Below are positions 1 to 7,772 of a stretch of 16,160 nucleotides of DNA, in pieces. The notes beneath the pieces were generated by a model that was not told where the DNA came from, did not search any database, and worked only from the letters and a program-made list of their open reading frames with translations. The DNA is from an uncultured Pseudoflavonifractor sp. (lineage in GTDB: Bacteria; Bacillota; Clostridia; Oscillospirales; Oscillospiraceae). The first letter of the stretch is position 1, and each line of letters opens with the position of its first letter. A program made the position numbers and the translations under genes. The stretch lies in assembly GCA_904419835.1 (NCBI GenBank), contig CAJFTA010000053.1:1-16160 (forward strand). The letters are read 5' to 3'.

Positions 1-95
1 GGAGCGGAGCGAGGACTTTTGCGCCGCTGTGCGGCGCGAAAGTAACGGCATTTTTGAAGGCTGTCGAAAAAGTCCAGGGACTTTTTCGACAGCCT
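1..95. repeat. Interspersed hairpin repeat, 3' part (copy A)
   Basis: Bases 1-95 are identical to 16066-16160, the last 95 bases of the window, and similar to 11800-11894. The copy is cut by the window start. It contains a GC hairpin (GCGCCGC, loop TGT, GCGGCGC, at about 21-37) and a terminal hairpin at 58-95 with an 18-bp perfect stem and a two-base AG apex. There is no ORF or transposase, so this is a non-coding dispersed repeat. The strand of any transcript is unknown. Confidence 0.85.
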
Positions 96-97
96 GA

Positions 98-129
98 GGG
101 GCGCCGGAAACATCCGGCGCCCCTTTTTT
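98..129 (+). terminator. Rho-independent terminator
   Basis: An 11-bp perfect stem (GGGGCGCCGGA, loop AACA, TCCGGCGCCCC) is followed by six T. It lies directly after the repeat hairpin and probably ends a plus-strand transcript that starts left of the window. Confidence 0.8.
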
Positions 130-211
130 AGCGTTTTTTAATCCTTCCCCTATGGAGTATTTAACGCTGGGGTGGTACAATTCCATCAACAAAACGAAGG
201 AGGCATCCTGT

Positions 212-442
212 ATGGTGACACTTGTTGTGGGCTGCTTTGTGGCCGTTGCGCTGCTGGCGCTGGTGCTGAGCATCCTCAGCGTGCCTGTGATGATCATCCT
301 GGCCCTGGCGCCCTGGGCGCTGGCCCTGGCCGGCGTGGTGCTGCTGGTGAAGGCCCTGACCGAGAAGCCCATGCGCTGGGAGAACTTCATGCCCGCCGTG
401 GTGGCCTTTCTCCTCTCCGGCCTTATCCGCTGGTTCTTTTAA
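212..442 (+). CDS. Small membrane protein, unknown function (76 aa)
   Basis: The ATG at 212 is chosen because GGAGG (199-203) lies eight bases upstream; the reading frame is open back to an ATG at 152, but that one has no ribosome site. The 76-residue product is almost wholly hydrophobic. One long apolar stretch covers about residues 2-47 and probably forms two helices. A short charged segment (TEKPMRWE) follows, then a third apolar helix ending in RWFF. There are no catalytic motifs and no signal-peptidase site. It stands alone before the response regulator, which has its own promoter. I do not recognise the family; an integral membrane location is inferred from composition only. Confidence 0.6.
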   Translation: MVTLVVGCFVAVALLALVLSILSVPVMIILALAPWALALAGVVLLVKALTEKPMRWENFMPAVVAFLLSGLIRWFF

Positions 443-468
443 GCGAATTGTGATCTTTTCCTTACGAA

Positions 469-510
469 TATCCGCCGGCCTTGACTTGCGTCCGGACCGG
501 CGGATATAAT
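469..510 (+). promoter_or_regulatory. Promoter of the response regulator with bracketing inverted repeat
   Basis: The -35 TTGACT (481-486) and -10 TATAAT (505-510) are separated by 18 bases. A perfect 10-bp inverted repeat (TATCCGCCGG at 469-478, CCGGCGGATA at 497-506) flanks the -35 box and runs into the -10 box. A protein bound to both arms would block RNA polymerase, so this could be an operator, perhaps autoregulatory. A structural role in DNA or RNA is also possible. Confidence 0.7.
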
Positions 511-532
511 CGGAGGAGAGGAGGCGGTGCGT

Positions 533-1222
<690 letters not shown>

Positions 1223-1264
1223 GCGGGGGCCGAAAAATTTTTTAAAAGAAAATTAAAAAAATCG

Positions 1265-1293
1265 TTGACAAATAGGGGACTGTCGGATATAAT
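1265..1293 (+). promoter_or_regulatory. Consensus promoter of the tRNA cluster
   Basis: A perfect -35 TTGACA (1265-1270) and perfect -10 TATAAT (1288-1293) are 17 bases apart. Transcription should start near 1300, about 23 bases before tRNA-Met. This is a textbook strong housekeeping promoter, as expected for stable RNA. Confidence 0.9.
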
Positions 1294-1322
1294 AACTCTT
1301 GCCCTGTTCGACGGGGTTACAT

Positions 1323-1399
1323 GGCGGCATAGCTCAGTTGGCTAGAGCATGCGGTTCATACCCGCAGTGTCCCCGGTTCGAATCCAGGTGCCGCTACCA
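1323..1399 (+). tRNA. tRNA-Met (CAT), elongator type
   Basis: A 77-nt cloverleaf with encoded CCA. The acceptor GGCGGCA pairs with TGCCGCT, with a G-T pair at 1-72. The D arm is GCTC/GAGC, and the anticodon stem TGCGG/CCGCA holds the loop TTCATAC. The anticodon stem lacks the three G-C pairs of initiator tRNA, so elongator Met is favoured; tRNA-Ile2 (lysidine-modified CAT) is less likely. The T stem (CCCGG/CCAGG) has a C-A mismatch in its middle pair. First of three co-transcribed tRNAs. Confidence 0.9.
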
Positions 1400-1437
1400 T
1401 AAAAATCTAGCAGGATGGGTTCCTGTCCTGTGCAGAC

Positions 1438-1512
1438 GGCCCGGTGGTCAAGCGGCTAAGACACCGCCCTTTCACGGCGGTAACACGGGTTCGATTCCCG
1501 TCCGGGTCACCA
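1438..1512 (+). tRNA. tRNA-Glu (TTC)
   Basis: A 75-nt cloverleaf with encoded CCA. Acceptor GGCCCGG pairs with CCGGGTC; the anticodon stem CCGCC/GGCGG holds loop CTTTCAC with anticodon TTC; the T arm is ACGGG, loop TTCGATT, CCCGT. It sits 38 bases after tRNA-Met in the same transcription unit. Confidence 0.95.
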
Positions 1513-1548
1513 ACCCCTTTACGGGGCATGACCGGACATACCAGATAT

Positions 1549-1624
1549 GGAGGCATAGCTCAGCTGGTAGAGCGTCCGCCTCACACGCGGAAGGTCACAG
1601 ATTCGAGTTCTGTTGTCTCCACCA
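1549..1624 (+). tRNA. tRNA-Val (CAC)
   Basis: A 76-nt cloverleaf with encoded CCA. Acceptor GGAGGCA pairs with TGTCTCC (one G-T pair); the anticodon stem TCCGC/GCGGA holds loop CTCACAC, anticodon CAC, which reads GUG; the T arm is ACAGA, loop TTCGAGT, TCTGT. It is the last tRNA of the cluster and a terminator follows at once. Confidence 0.95.
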
Positions 1625-1666
1625 CAAAAACAGTCACGTCGTTTGACGTGGCTGTTTTTGTTTTTT
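1625..1666 (+). terminator. Terminator of the tRNA operon
   Basis: The stem CAAAAACAG-CACGTC pairs with GACGTG-CTGTTTTTG across loop GTTT, then runs into further T residues. It begins right after the CCA of tRNA-Val. Confidence 0.85.
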
Positions 1667-1711
1667 CAAAAAGCAGGAGAGAATAGGTGTTCGGCGGGCG
1701 ACCGCCAGTAG

Positions 1712-1744
1712 AAAGCACCTGAAGCCACGGCTTCAGGTGCTTTT
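1712..1744. terminator. Terminator hairpin between tRNAs and DUF2812 gene
   Basis: A 14-bp perfect stem (AAAGCACCTGAAGC, loop CACG, GCTTCAGGTGCTTT) has T residues on the plus side and the complementary A run on the other. It lies 18 bases beyond the stop of the minus-strand DUF2812 gene and can serve that transcript while backing up the tRNA terminator. Confidence 0.7.
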
Positions 1745-1761
1745 GCTGTTTGCAGGGAATA

Positions 1762-3138
1762 TCAGCCGCCCAGCAGCTCCGCCGCGGTGCGGATTTGCTC
1801 CGGGGTGGGGGTCCAGTAGAAATGAATCTCCACCATGCGGCTCTCCCAGCAGATAAGGTAGGTGTCCCGGGGGCCGTCCTCCCGGTAGACCTGGTAGGCC
1901 GCCTGAGCGTCCCAGGGGGCGGCGTCAATGGGCTCGTAGTGGTCCACAAACACATAGCCGTCGACGGCCTCGTCCTGATGCTCTTCCAGCAGGCTCTGGC
2001 GGATGAAATTATAGAGGAAGGGCAGCTTGATGTCGGTGACGGTGTAGCTGAGCTGGTAGTCCCGCTCCTCCTGGTTGAAGAGAGGCCGCTGCTCGTACTC
2101 GCACCGGGAGAGGAGGAAGGTCTCCTGACAGTCAGCCTCCCTGGAGTACTGGGTGTCTGTCTCCACCAGGTCCTCCACCGTCAGGGGCATGGGGTCGTCG
2201 TAGATGTCCCAGGTGAAGCTACCCCACTGGTAGCTGCCCACCGGCTGGCGGCTGTCGCCAAAGGAGAGCACGCCGGTCAGTATACCGGTTATGATGCCTG
2301 CCAGTATGGTGACGGTGAGCAGCAGAATAAAGGCAACCGTAACGCCCTGGTTGAACCGGCGGGACACGCCCTGCTTTTTCAGCCAGCCGGACAGGCAGCG
2401 GCTGAGGAGCACGATTGCCCCGGTGATCGCCAGCCATACCAGAATAAACAGGGGATTGGAGCTGGAACCGGCGAGAGATACAATCAGGAGCAGAACGGCC
2501 ACAGTCAACAGGATCCAGCTCATCAGCTTCCTGGTGCGCACGGGGAGGAAAATTCCCTGCTCCGCGGCCCGCTTGGCCCGCCGGTGCCAGAGAACGTAGT
2601 GACCCAGCTCATAGAGGGGGAAGAATACCAATATCGTCCAGAAGGGAATCATAAACAGATAGAAGGGGTGGGACAGGTAGTCCACCGGGTTCCGCCACAG
2701 CTGACGGAGCTGGGACACAAGAACGAACAGGTAGAGGGCCAGGGACAGGAGCTGAGCGGTGAGCACCCGCCTGGACATGGTGCGGTGGATGGTCTCCACC
2801 TGGGTCACCGGGTCGGTGTCGATGGGTACGGCGTCCGCCCGGTCAGTATAAAAAATCTGCATGGCGTCCCACCGGGCTGCCAGCTTCCAGCCGTCCTGGG
2901 CACAGAAGTCCTCCTTCATCAGCTGCCGCTGGCTGGGGTGGGGGTCAAACTCCGAGGCGCTGGGGAAGTAGGTCACCGCAAACCGCAGCTGCTGGGGCCG
3001 GATTTTCCGGTAGGTCCAGAGCAGTCCGCCTGGCTGCTCAATCATCCAGCCCTGGGCGGCCATCTGCCCCAGCTTCTTTTCAATCCCGCGCTGGTCGTAA
3101 AAGGAGAAATTTGCAAGGCAGCGTCTGGTTTTGCTCAT
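1762..3138 (-). CDS. DUF2812 domain membrane protein
   Basis: 458 residues. The N-terminal ~110 residues (Y at FSFYDQRGIEKKLGQMA, then a GW-containing segment and WTYRK) have the look of DUF2812, a domain of unknown function often encoded beside PadR repressors. Five apolar stretches follow, roughly residues 123-290 (for example LLSLALYLFVLVSQL, LMSWILLTVAVLLLIVSLAG and a last one near IITGILTGVLSF). A soluble tail of about 150 residues with many acidic and aromatic residues ends the protein, probably outside the membrane. The ATG at 3136-3138 overlaps the PadR stop by four bases (ATGA) and has GAGGAGG seven bases upstream, so translation is coupled. It is the likely effector of the PadR unit, possibly in envelope stress, but its function is unknown. 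Confidence 0.85.
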   Translation of the reverse strand: MSKTRRCLANFSFYDQRGIEKKLGQMAAQGWMIEQPGGLLWTYRKIRPQQLRFAVTYFPSASEFDPHPSQRQLMKEDFCAQDGWKLAARWDAMQIFYTDRADAVPIDTDPVTQVETIHRTMSRRVLTAQLLSLALYLFVLVSQLRQLWRNPVDYLSHPFYLFMIPFWTILVFFPLYELGHYVLWHRRAKRAAEQGIFLPVRTRKLMSWILLTVAVLLLIVSLAGSSSNPLFILVWLAITGAIVLLSRCLSGWLKKQGVSRRFNQGVTVAFILLLTVTILAGIITGILTGVLSFGDSRQPVGSYQWGSFTWDIYDDPMPLTVEDLVETDTQYSREADCQETFLLSRCEYEQRPLFNQEERDYQLSYTVTDIKLPFLYNFIRQSLLEEHQDEAVDGYVFVDHYEPIDAAPWDAQAAYQVYREDGPRDTYLICWESRMVEIHFYWTPTPEQIRTAAELLGG

Positions 3139-3458
3139 TCCTGTGCCTCCTCTCTCAAAACACGGTCATAGTCCTCTGTCTGGCTCCGGAGACGCCGGTA
3201 TTCCCGGTCCAGCATCTCCCGGCCCTTGTCCGTAATGATGTAGCTGCGGCGGCGCCCGGCCGACTCGGTCTCCTGAATCACCCCCGCCGCCAGGAACTGC
3301 TCCAGCAGGTCGTACAGAGTGCCTGAGCCGATGGTCACCCGGCCCTCGGTGAGCGCCCGCACCGCCTCCAGAATGTCCGACCCGCGGCGCTCCCGGCGCA
3401 GGCAGAGCAGAATGTAAAACATCTGCTCGGTGAGGGTCTTGAATTTCTCCCTGGGCAT
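3135..3458 (-). CDS. PadR family transcriptional regulator
   Basis: A 107-residue winged-helix repressor of the short PadR subfamily 2. Visible hallmarks are the N-terminal helix TEQMFYILLCL, the recognition region SDILEAVRALTEGRVTIGSGTLYDLLEQFLAAGVI, the wing ESAGRRRSYIITDKG and a short C-terminal dimerisation helix. PadR proteins usually repress their own operon, and the coupled gene downstream is the usual partner. The start at 3458 has AAAGGAG about ten bases upstream. Two near-identical palindromes around its promoter (3475-3487 and 3510-3522) are probably its operators. The inducer is unknown. Confidence 0.93.
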   Translation of the reverse strand: MPREKFKTLTEQMFYILLCLRRERRGSDILEAVRALTEGRVTIGSGTLYDLLEQFLAAGVIQETESAGRRRSYIITDKGREMLDREYRRLRSQTEDYDRVLREEAQE

Positions 3459-3474
3459 GGCGGCTCTCTCCTTT

Positions 3475-3530
3475 CTCGATTATCGAGTTTCTTTTCATCT
3501 CTATTATATCTCGAATATCGAGAAAGTCAA
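3475..3530 (-). promoter_or_regulatory. PadR-operon promoter with two palindromic operators
   Basis: On the minus strand, -35 TTGACT (3525-3530) and -10 TATAAT (3503-3508) are 16 bases apart. The palindrome CTCGATATTCGAG (plus-strand CTCGAATATCGAG, 3510-3522) fills the spacer. A second copy, CTCGATTATCGAG (3475-3487), lies in the 5' leader just above the ribosome site, 35 bases away centre to centre. This layout is classic for autorepression. The motif is seen directly; binding by the adjacent PadR protein is inferred. Confidence 0.8.
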
Positions 3531-3631
3531 GGGGAAACCGGAAAAAACGGCGGCGCCGTTGCAAAGGGGGGCGGGAGTATGGTATAAAGAGGGTGGAAAA
3601 GGACCGTTTTCAGCCGAAAGGAGGACAAATC

Positions 3632-3877
3632 ATGAAACCGCTGACCTTCCGGAAGCAGATGTATCTGGGCCTTGCCATTCTGGCCATCGGCTTTGTCTGC
3701 TCCACCGTGACCAGAATCGGGCTGTTCACCAACGCGGCCTGGGCCCTCTACGGCCTGCTCTTTGCCATTCACCCGGTGTGGCCCGAGCGGCTCCAACACC
3801 CCAGAATGAAGCTGGCCGTCCGCCTGACGGGGGCGGCCGTGGTGCTGCTGGCCCTTATCACCCGGTTCGGCGTGTAG
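3632..3877 (+). CDS. Two-helix small membrane protein, unknown function
   Basis: 81 residues. The ATG at 3632 follows AAAGGAGG (3618-3625) by six bases. The frame is open further upstream to 3593, but no ribosome site is there. Two apolar helices are clear: about residues 11-46 (YLGLAILAIGFVCSTV and on through a second half) and 64-78 (LTGAAVVLLALI). A polar linker with PVWPERLQHPRMK joins them. Basic residues at the N-terminus and in the linker suggest both ends of the linker face the cytoplasm. No known domain is recognised. The stop codon lies inside a 28-bp tandem duplication. Confidence 0.65.
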   Translation: MKPLTFRKQMYLGLAILAIGFVCSTVTRIGLFTNAAWALYGLLFAIHPVWPERLQHPRMKLAVRLTGAAVVLLALITRFGV

Positions 3878-3928
3878 CGGGGGACAGCTTTCCTCCAATG
3901 TGTAGCGGGGGACAGCTTTCCTCCAATG
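3873..3928. repeat. Perfect 28-bp tandem duplication
   Basis: Bases 3873-3900 are repeated exactly as 3901-3928; the unit starts TGTAGCGGGGGACAGC and ends TCCAATG. The first copy includes the last codon and TAG stop of the preceding gene; the second is intergenic. The exact identity implies a recent slippage or recombination event, or an assembly artefact. Confidence 0.9.
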
Positions 3929-3932
3929 GTAC

Positions 3933-3961
3933 TTTTCTTTTTTGCGGAAACCGTGTATACT
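3933..3961 (+). promoter_or_regulatory. Candidate promoter of the Bax-inhibitor-like gene
   Basis: A -10 TATACT (3956-3961) sits 17 bases after a weak T-rich -35 (TTTTCT, 3933-3938). It starts just after the 28-bp tandem duplication and would give an mRNA start near 3968. Confidence 0.45.
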
Positions 3962-4029
3962 AGCGGCAGAATCCCGTGTGCTCCCGGCTGTGCCGGGGGA
4001 AATTTCCCACGGGGAAAGGAGAATTGTCC

Positions 4030-4746
4030 GTGTACGAAAATAACTACTATACCCAGGAGGGCTATGGCGGCTACGGCATGGTGGAGACCGTGGGCCGGTA
4101 CACCGCCCGCACCTTCCTCTGGATGTTCGCCGGTCTGGCCGTCACCTTCGGCGTGGCCCTGGCCGGGTATATCACCGGCTTCAGCATCCGGCTTCTGTTC
4201 AACTCGTTCACCTATATCGGCCTGGCCATCGCCCAGATTGCGGTGGTGATTGTGCTCTCCGCCCGGATTGACAGCCTGTCCGTCCCGGCGGCCCGGTTCC
4301 TCTTCTTTGCCTACGCCGCCCTCACCGGCGTGACCTTCTCGGTTTATTTCATTCTCTTTGACGTGGCCAGTCTGGTGCTGGTGTTCGGCGTCACCGCCCT
4401 GTACTTCGGCGCCATGGCCGCCTTCGGCTACGCCACCAAGGCCGACCTGTCCCGCATCCGCACCGTGCTGACGGGCGGGCTCATCTTCCTGGTGGCCTTT
4501 GGGTTCCTGTCCCTGTTTATCCCCGGCCTCCAGGCCATGGACCGGATCTACTGCCTCGTTGGCATCGCCGTGTTCCTGGGCTTCACCGCCTACGACACCC
4601 AGAAGATTAAGGCCCTCCACGCCTACTACGGCCATGACCCCGAGATGGCGGCCAAAGCCTCCGTCTTTGCCGCCCTCCAGCTCTATCTGGACTTCATCAA
4701 CCTGTTCCTCTACCTGCTCCGTTTCCTGGGCAGACGGCGGGACTGA
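4030..4746 (+). CDS. Bax inhibitor-1/YccA family membrane protein
   Basis: 238 residues. GTG at 4030 is preferred because AAAGGAG (4015-4021) is eight bases upstream; a GTG at 3976 would fall almost on the predicted mRNA start. After a Tyr/Gly-rich N-terminus (YENNYYTQEGYGGYG) come seven apolar helices spread over residues 25-235. The family signature near the C-terminus is visible: GFTAYDTQKIK followed by ALQLYLDFINLFLYLLR. BI-1/YbhL proteins are integral membrane proteins; some are pH-sensitive calcium leak channels, and two conserved Asp residues, here in YDTQK and YLDFIN, form the sensor in the BsYetJ type. The cellular role here is unproven. It is monocistronic and ends at a bidirectional terminator. 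Confidence 0.92.
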   Translation: MYENNYYTQEGYGGYGMVETVGRYTARTFLWMFAGLAVTFGVALAGYITGFSIRLLFNSFTYIGLAIAQIAVVIVLSARIDSLSVPAARFLFFAYAALTGVTFSVYFILFDVASLVLVFGVTALYFGAMAAFGYATKADLSRIRTVLTGGLIFLVAFGFLSLFIPGLQAMDRIYCLVGIAVFLGFTAYDTQKIKALHAYYGHDPEMAAKASVFAALQLYLDFINLFLYLLRFLGRRRD

Positions 4747-4753
4747 CAGGAGA

Positions 4754-4791
4754 AAAATGCCGCCGCGCCCCTTAGGGTGCGGCGGCATTTT
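4754..4791. terminator. Bidirectional terminator between converging units
   Basis: A 17-bp stem with one G-T pair (AAAATGCCGCCGCGCCC, loop CTTA, GGGTGCGGCGGCATTTT) has A and T tails on both sides. It serves the BI-1 gene from the left and the seven-gene lar/ABC operon from the right. Confidence 0.9.
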
Positions 4792-4798
4792 CATGTTT

Positions 4799-5554
4799 TC
4801 AGCACATTGGCACCACCACGGGGATGCCGTCTATCTGCCGGACCGCGGCGCTGACAGTATACACCGCTTTGATGTTCTCCGTATTGACCACCGACGCGTC
4901 CCCAAAGGCGTGGACCCGGCCGCCGTGGAGCAGGAGAAACCGGTCGCAGTACCGCAGGGCCAGATTCAGGTCGTGGATGACCATAATGACGGCGATGTCC
5001 CGCGCCCGGCACAGCTTCCGAACCAGGGAGAGCACCTCGTACTGGTTGTGCAGGTCCAGGCTGCTGGTGGGCTCGTCCAGCAGGAGCACCCTGGGCTGCT
5101 GCACCAGGGCCCGGGCCAGCATAATCTTCTGCTGCTCGCCGCCGGAGAGCCGGTCCATGGGCCGGACGGCCATATCCTCCAGCCCCAGGGCGGAGAGCAT
5201 CTCATCCACCAGGCGATAGTCCTCCGCCGAGACGCCCCACTTCATATAGGGCCTGCGGCCCAGCAGAATCATGTCGTACACCGTCAGGCGGCTGGCCGGG
5301 GGATTCTGGGCCACAAAGGCCACGTTCCTGGCCATCTCCCCGTGGGACATGGCCAGCAGCTCCGCCCCGTCCACCCGCACCGAGCCGGACTGGGGCCTTA
5401 AAATATGGCTGAAGCACTTGAGCAGGGTGCTCTTGCCCGCGCCGTTGTTGCCCAGAATGGCCAGGCACTCCCCGCTGCGGGCCGCAAAGGACACGTCATG
5501 GAGGATCTGCCGGCCGCACCGGTAGGAGAAGTTCAGATGTTCCACAGTCATCAT
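4799..5554 (-). CDS. ABC transporter ATP-binding protein (metal/siderophore type)
   Basis: 251 residues, the ATPase of a FecE/BtuD-like importer that powers transport by hydrolysing ATP at the inner face of the membrane. All motifs are present: Walker A GNNGAGKST (35-43), Q-loop Q83, signature LSGGEQQ (136-142), Walker B VLLLDEP (156-162) and switch H194 (VIHDLNLAL). LLGRRPY at about 97-103 is typical of the iron-chelate/cobalamin class. The first of two consecutive ATGs (5552-5554) overlaps the permease stop by four bases. It is the last gene of the lar operon and ends just before the terminator at 4754-4791. Linkage to LarB/C/E suggests nickel (or a nickel chelate) as cargo; iron or another metal cannot be excluded. 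Confidence 0.94.
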   Translation of the reverse strand: MMTVEHLNFSYRCGRQILHDVSFAARSGECLAILGNNGAGKSTLLKCFSHILRPQSGSVRVDGAELLAMSHGEMARNVAFVAQNPPASRLTVYDMILLGRRPYMKWGVSAEDYRLVDEMLSALGLEDMAVRPMDRLSGGEQQKIMLARALVQQPRVLLLDEPTSSLDLHNQYEVLSLVRKLCRARDIAVIMVIHDLNLALRYCDRFLLLHGGRVHAFGDASVVNTENIKAVYTVSAAVRQIDGIPVVVPMC

Positions 5555-6627
5555 GGGCGGTTCCGTCCTTTGAACAGCAGATAGAGGAACAGCGGCGCCC
5601 CCAGGAAGGAGGTGATGGCGCCGATGGGCAGCACCACCGGAGCCGCCGCGTTCCGGGCCGCCAGGTCCCCCAGCAGCAGCAGCACGGCCCCCATGAGGGC
5701 GGAGCCGGGGATGAGGTAGCAGTGGTTGTCGCCCAGAAAGCGGCGGACCATGTGGGGGGCCACCAGGCCGATGAAGTTGATGATGCCCATGTAGGACACC
5801 ACCACCGCCGCCACCACCGAGCAGAGGAGTACGCTGACAATCCGCAGCCGGCCCACGTTCACCCCCAGGCTGACGGCGGTCTGCTCGCCGCTCTCCAGGG
5901 CGTTGTAGTTCCAGCGGTTGAAGAAGAAGTAGATGCCTGCGGCGGCGGCCACCGCCGCCATAATGCCCACCTCGCCCCAGCCGGTGCGGCCCAGGTCGCC
6001 GAAGGTCCAGAACACCAGGGAGGTGAGCTGCACCTCGTCGGCAAAGTACTGCAAGAGCGTGGTGGCCCCGGAGAACAGGGAGCTGAGGGCCACGCCGGAG
6101 AGCACCATGGCCTCGGGGGTGATCTGCCGCAGGCGGGACAGGGCCAGAATGAGCACCGACACGGCCATGCTGCCGCCAAAGGCGCACAGGCCGATGAGGG
6201 CCGGGTTGGAGAAGGCGACGCCGCCTCCGGCCTGGAGCCCCGCCCCCAGCACAATAATGGCAAAGGCGGCGCCGAACCCGGCGCCCTGGGAGATGCCCAG
6301 GGTGCTGGAGGAGGCCAGGGGATTGCGCAGCACCGACTGGAGCACCACACCGGCCATCCCAAGCCCAGCGCCGCCCAGGATGGCGGTGCAGATCCGGGGC
6401 AGGCGCATGTTGCGCACCACGATGTTGACGCTGCTGTCCTCCGCCCGGCCGGCGATGCCCTTGAGGAGCTCCAGCACCGGCGTGTCGTAGGACCCGGCCC
6501 GGAGGGACAGCAGGGCAGCCAGGAGCAGCGCCACGCACAGGGCCAGCAGGACGCCCATATTCCTGGCCCGGTGGCGGGAGTAGGCCTGCGGCGCGCCGGC
6601 GCGTGATGCGCGCATGCCCTTATTCAC
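5551..6627 (-). CDS. FecCD family ABC transporter permease
   Basis: 358 residues. The FecCD family forms the membrane channel of class II importers for cobalamin, haem, siderophores and some metals, usually about ten helices. After a basic N-terminus (residues 1-24) the first helix is MGVLLALCVALLLAALL. Family hallmarks are RLPRICTAILGGAGLGMAGVVLQ (in part), RNPLASSSTLGISQGAGFGA and, near the C-terminus, GLVAPHMVRRFLG followed by LPIGAITSFLGAPLFLYLL. GTG at 6627 overlaps the lipoprotein stop by eight bases, with AAGGAG about eleven bases upstream; ATG at 6615 is an alternative. One permease gene means a homodimer with two copies of the ATPase, as in BtuCD. Confidence 0.94.
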   Translation of the reverse strand: MNKGMRASRAGAPQAYSRHRARNMGVLLALCVALLLAALLSLRAGSYDTPVLELLKGIAGRAEDSSVNIVVRNMRLPRICTAILGGAGLGMAGVVLQSVLRNPLASSSTLGISQGAGFGAAFAIIVLGAGLQAGGGVAFSNPALIGLCAFGGSMAVSVLILALSRLRQITPEAMVLSGVALSSLFSGATTLLQYFADEVQLTSLVFWTFGDLGRTGWGEVGIMAAVAAAAGIYFFFNRWNYNALESGEQTAVSLGVNVGRLRIVSVLLCSVVAAVVVSYMGIINFIGLVAPHMVRRFLGDNHCYLIPGSALMGAVLLLLGDLAARNAAAPVVLPIGAITSFLGAPLFLYLLFKGRNRP

Positions 6628-7720
6628 CCAGGGTCATCTCCTTCAATTCATAGCCCGCCGCCTGATACTGGGCGCAGGCGTCCTCCACCCCCAGCATGGT
6701 CTCGAAGATCTCGTCAAACTTGGCGGCCATGTCCACGTCGGCAAATTCCTCCGGGTAGAGCACCTTGCCCATGTAGTAGGCGTCGGCCAGGGCAAGCTCG
6801 GTGTTGGTGGCGCTGTACCGGAAGGAGATCTGGCTGTATACCCGGCCCTCCCGCACGGCGGTGAGGCTGTTGTAGAAGTCCGGATTGGAGGCGTAGTCCT
6901 CGCTGATGAGGGGCAGGCCGTTGAAGTCCACGAAGATCACATCCGGGTCCCAGGCGAGCACCTGCTCCGGGTCCAGGCTGAAGGCCCCGGTCTGGCCGGT
7001 GGTGTCCGCCAGATTTACACCATTGATGGCCGCCAGGGGGGCGTACCCCGCCTCGGTACCCTCAAAGCCATGGGAGCCCTTGAAGGACACGCCGGAGACG
7101 TACACCGTGGGCCTGTCCTCATCCGCCGCGCCGGCAGTGCGCTCCGCCAGGTCGGCCTGGATGCCCTTCAGGTAGGCCGAGAGCTCCTCCGCCCGGTCCT
7201 CTCTGTGGTATACCTCCCCCAGAATGGAGAGGATCTGGAACACGCTGTCGTCAAACATGCCCTCGTTGAGGGGCACCACCACCACCGGGATGCCCGTCCT
7301 GTCCTGAAGGTCCTGGGCGCTGGCGGCGTCGGTGTTGGCAATGATCACATCCGGGCTGACCTTCAGAAGCTCTTCGTCATAGGTCTCGCCGTTGCTGCCG
7401 GTGACGGGCAGGGAGGCAAACAGGTCCTGGTTGAAGTAGCTGAAGGGCTTGGTGATGGGGGCCCCCACCTCGTCCCGCTCCACCCCCACCACCAGGTCCT
7501 GGGCCTGGAGGTAGGTGGTGTACCGCAGGGTGCACACCCCCACGCACACCACGGAGGACACGGTCTCCGGGATCTCCACCTGCCGCCCGGCGGCGTCGGT
7601 GATGGTGCGGGTGTCGCCTGTTCCGGCGGTCTGTTCAGGAGAGGGGGACGGAGCGGAGGCGCACCCGGCCAGGAGCAGCAGGGCGAGGAGCAGAGCGGGG
7701 AGACGGGCTGGCTTTTTCAT
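6620..7720 (-). CDS. ABC transporter substrate-binding lipoprotein
   Basis: 366 residues. A signal peptide with a lipobox (LLAGC, lipidated C20) is followed by a Ser/Pro/Thr-rich linker, then a class III (TroA/BtuF-like) two-lobe fold. Lobe 1 begins ITDAAGRQVEIPETVSSVV and includes DELL-like EELLKVSPDVIIAN. The inter-lobe helix region is near VFQILSILGEVYHREDRAEEL. Lobe 2 contains YVSGVSFKGSHGFEGTEA and WDPDVIFVDFNG. It captures substrate outside the cell and delivers it to the FecCD permease. AAGGAG is seven bases before the ATG. It lies 52 bases after fmdE with no promoter visible between them. The ligand cannot be read from the sequence; the lar context favours nickel or a nickel chelate. 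Confidence 0.93.
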   Translation of the reverse strand: MKKPARLPALLLALLLLAGCASAPSPSPEQTAGTGDTRTITDAAGRQVEIPETVSSVVCVGVCTLRYTTYLQAQDLVVGVERDEVGAPITKPFSYFNQDLFASLPVTGSNGETYDEELLKVSPDVIIANTDAASAQDLQDRTGIPVVVVPLNEGMFDDSVFQILSILGEVYHREDRAEELSAYLKGIQADLAERTAGAADEDRPTVYVSGVSFKGSHGFEGTEAGYAPLAAINGVNLADTTGQTGAFSLDPEQVLAWDPDVIFVDFNGLPLISEDYASNPDFYNSLTAVREGRVYSQISFRYSATNTELALADAYYMGKVLYPEEFADVDMAAKFDEIFETMLGVEDACAQYQAAGYELKEMTLGE

Positions 7721-7772
7721 GGGAAAACTCCTTTATATGGGGTTGGAAGGGGAAAGGTGGTGAAAAAGTCGT

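Noticed and set aside
1750..3171. A 473-aa plus-strand frame over the DUF2812 gene
   Set aside because: It is an antisense shadow; the minus-strand protein has clear helices, a domain and a coupled start, while this frame shows only low-complexity composition.
4799..6538. A 579-aa open frame that joins a long Pro/Gly/Arg/His-rich segment to the ABC ATPase
   Set aside because: The extra N-terminal part is the permease gene read in the wrong frame. The ATPase has its own tandem ATG with a normal four-base overlap with the permease stop.
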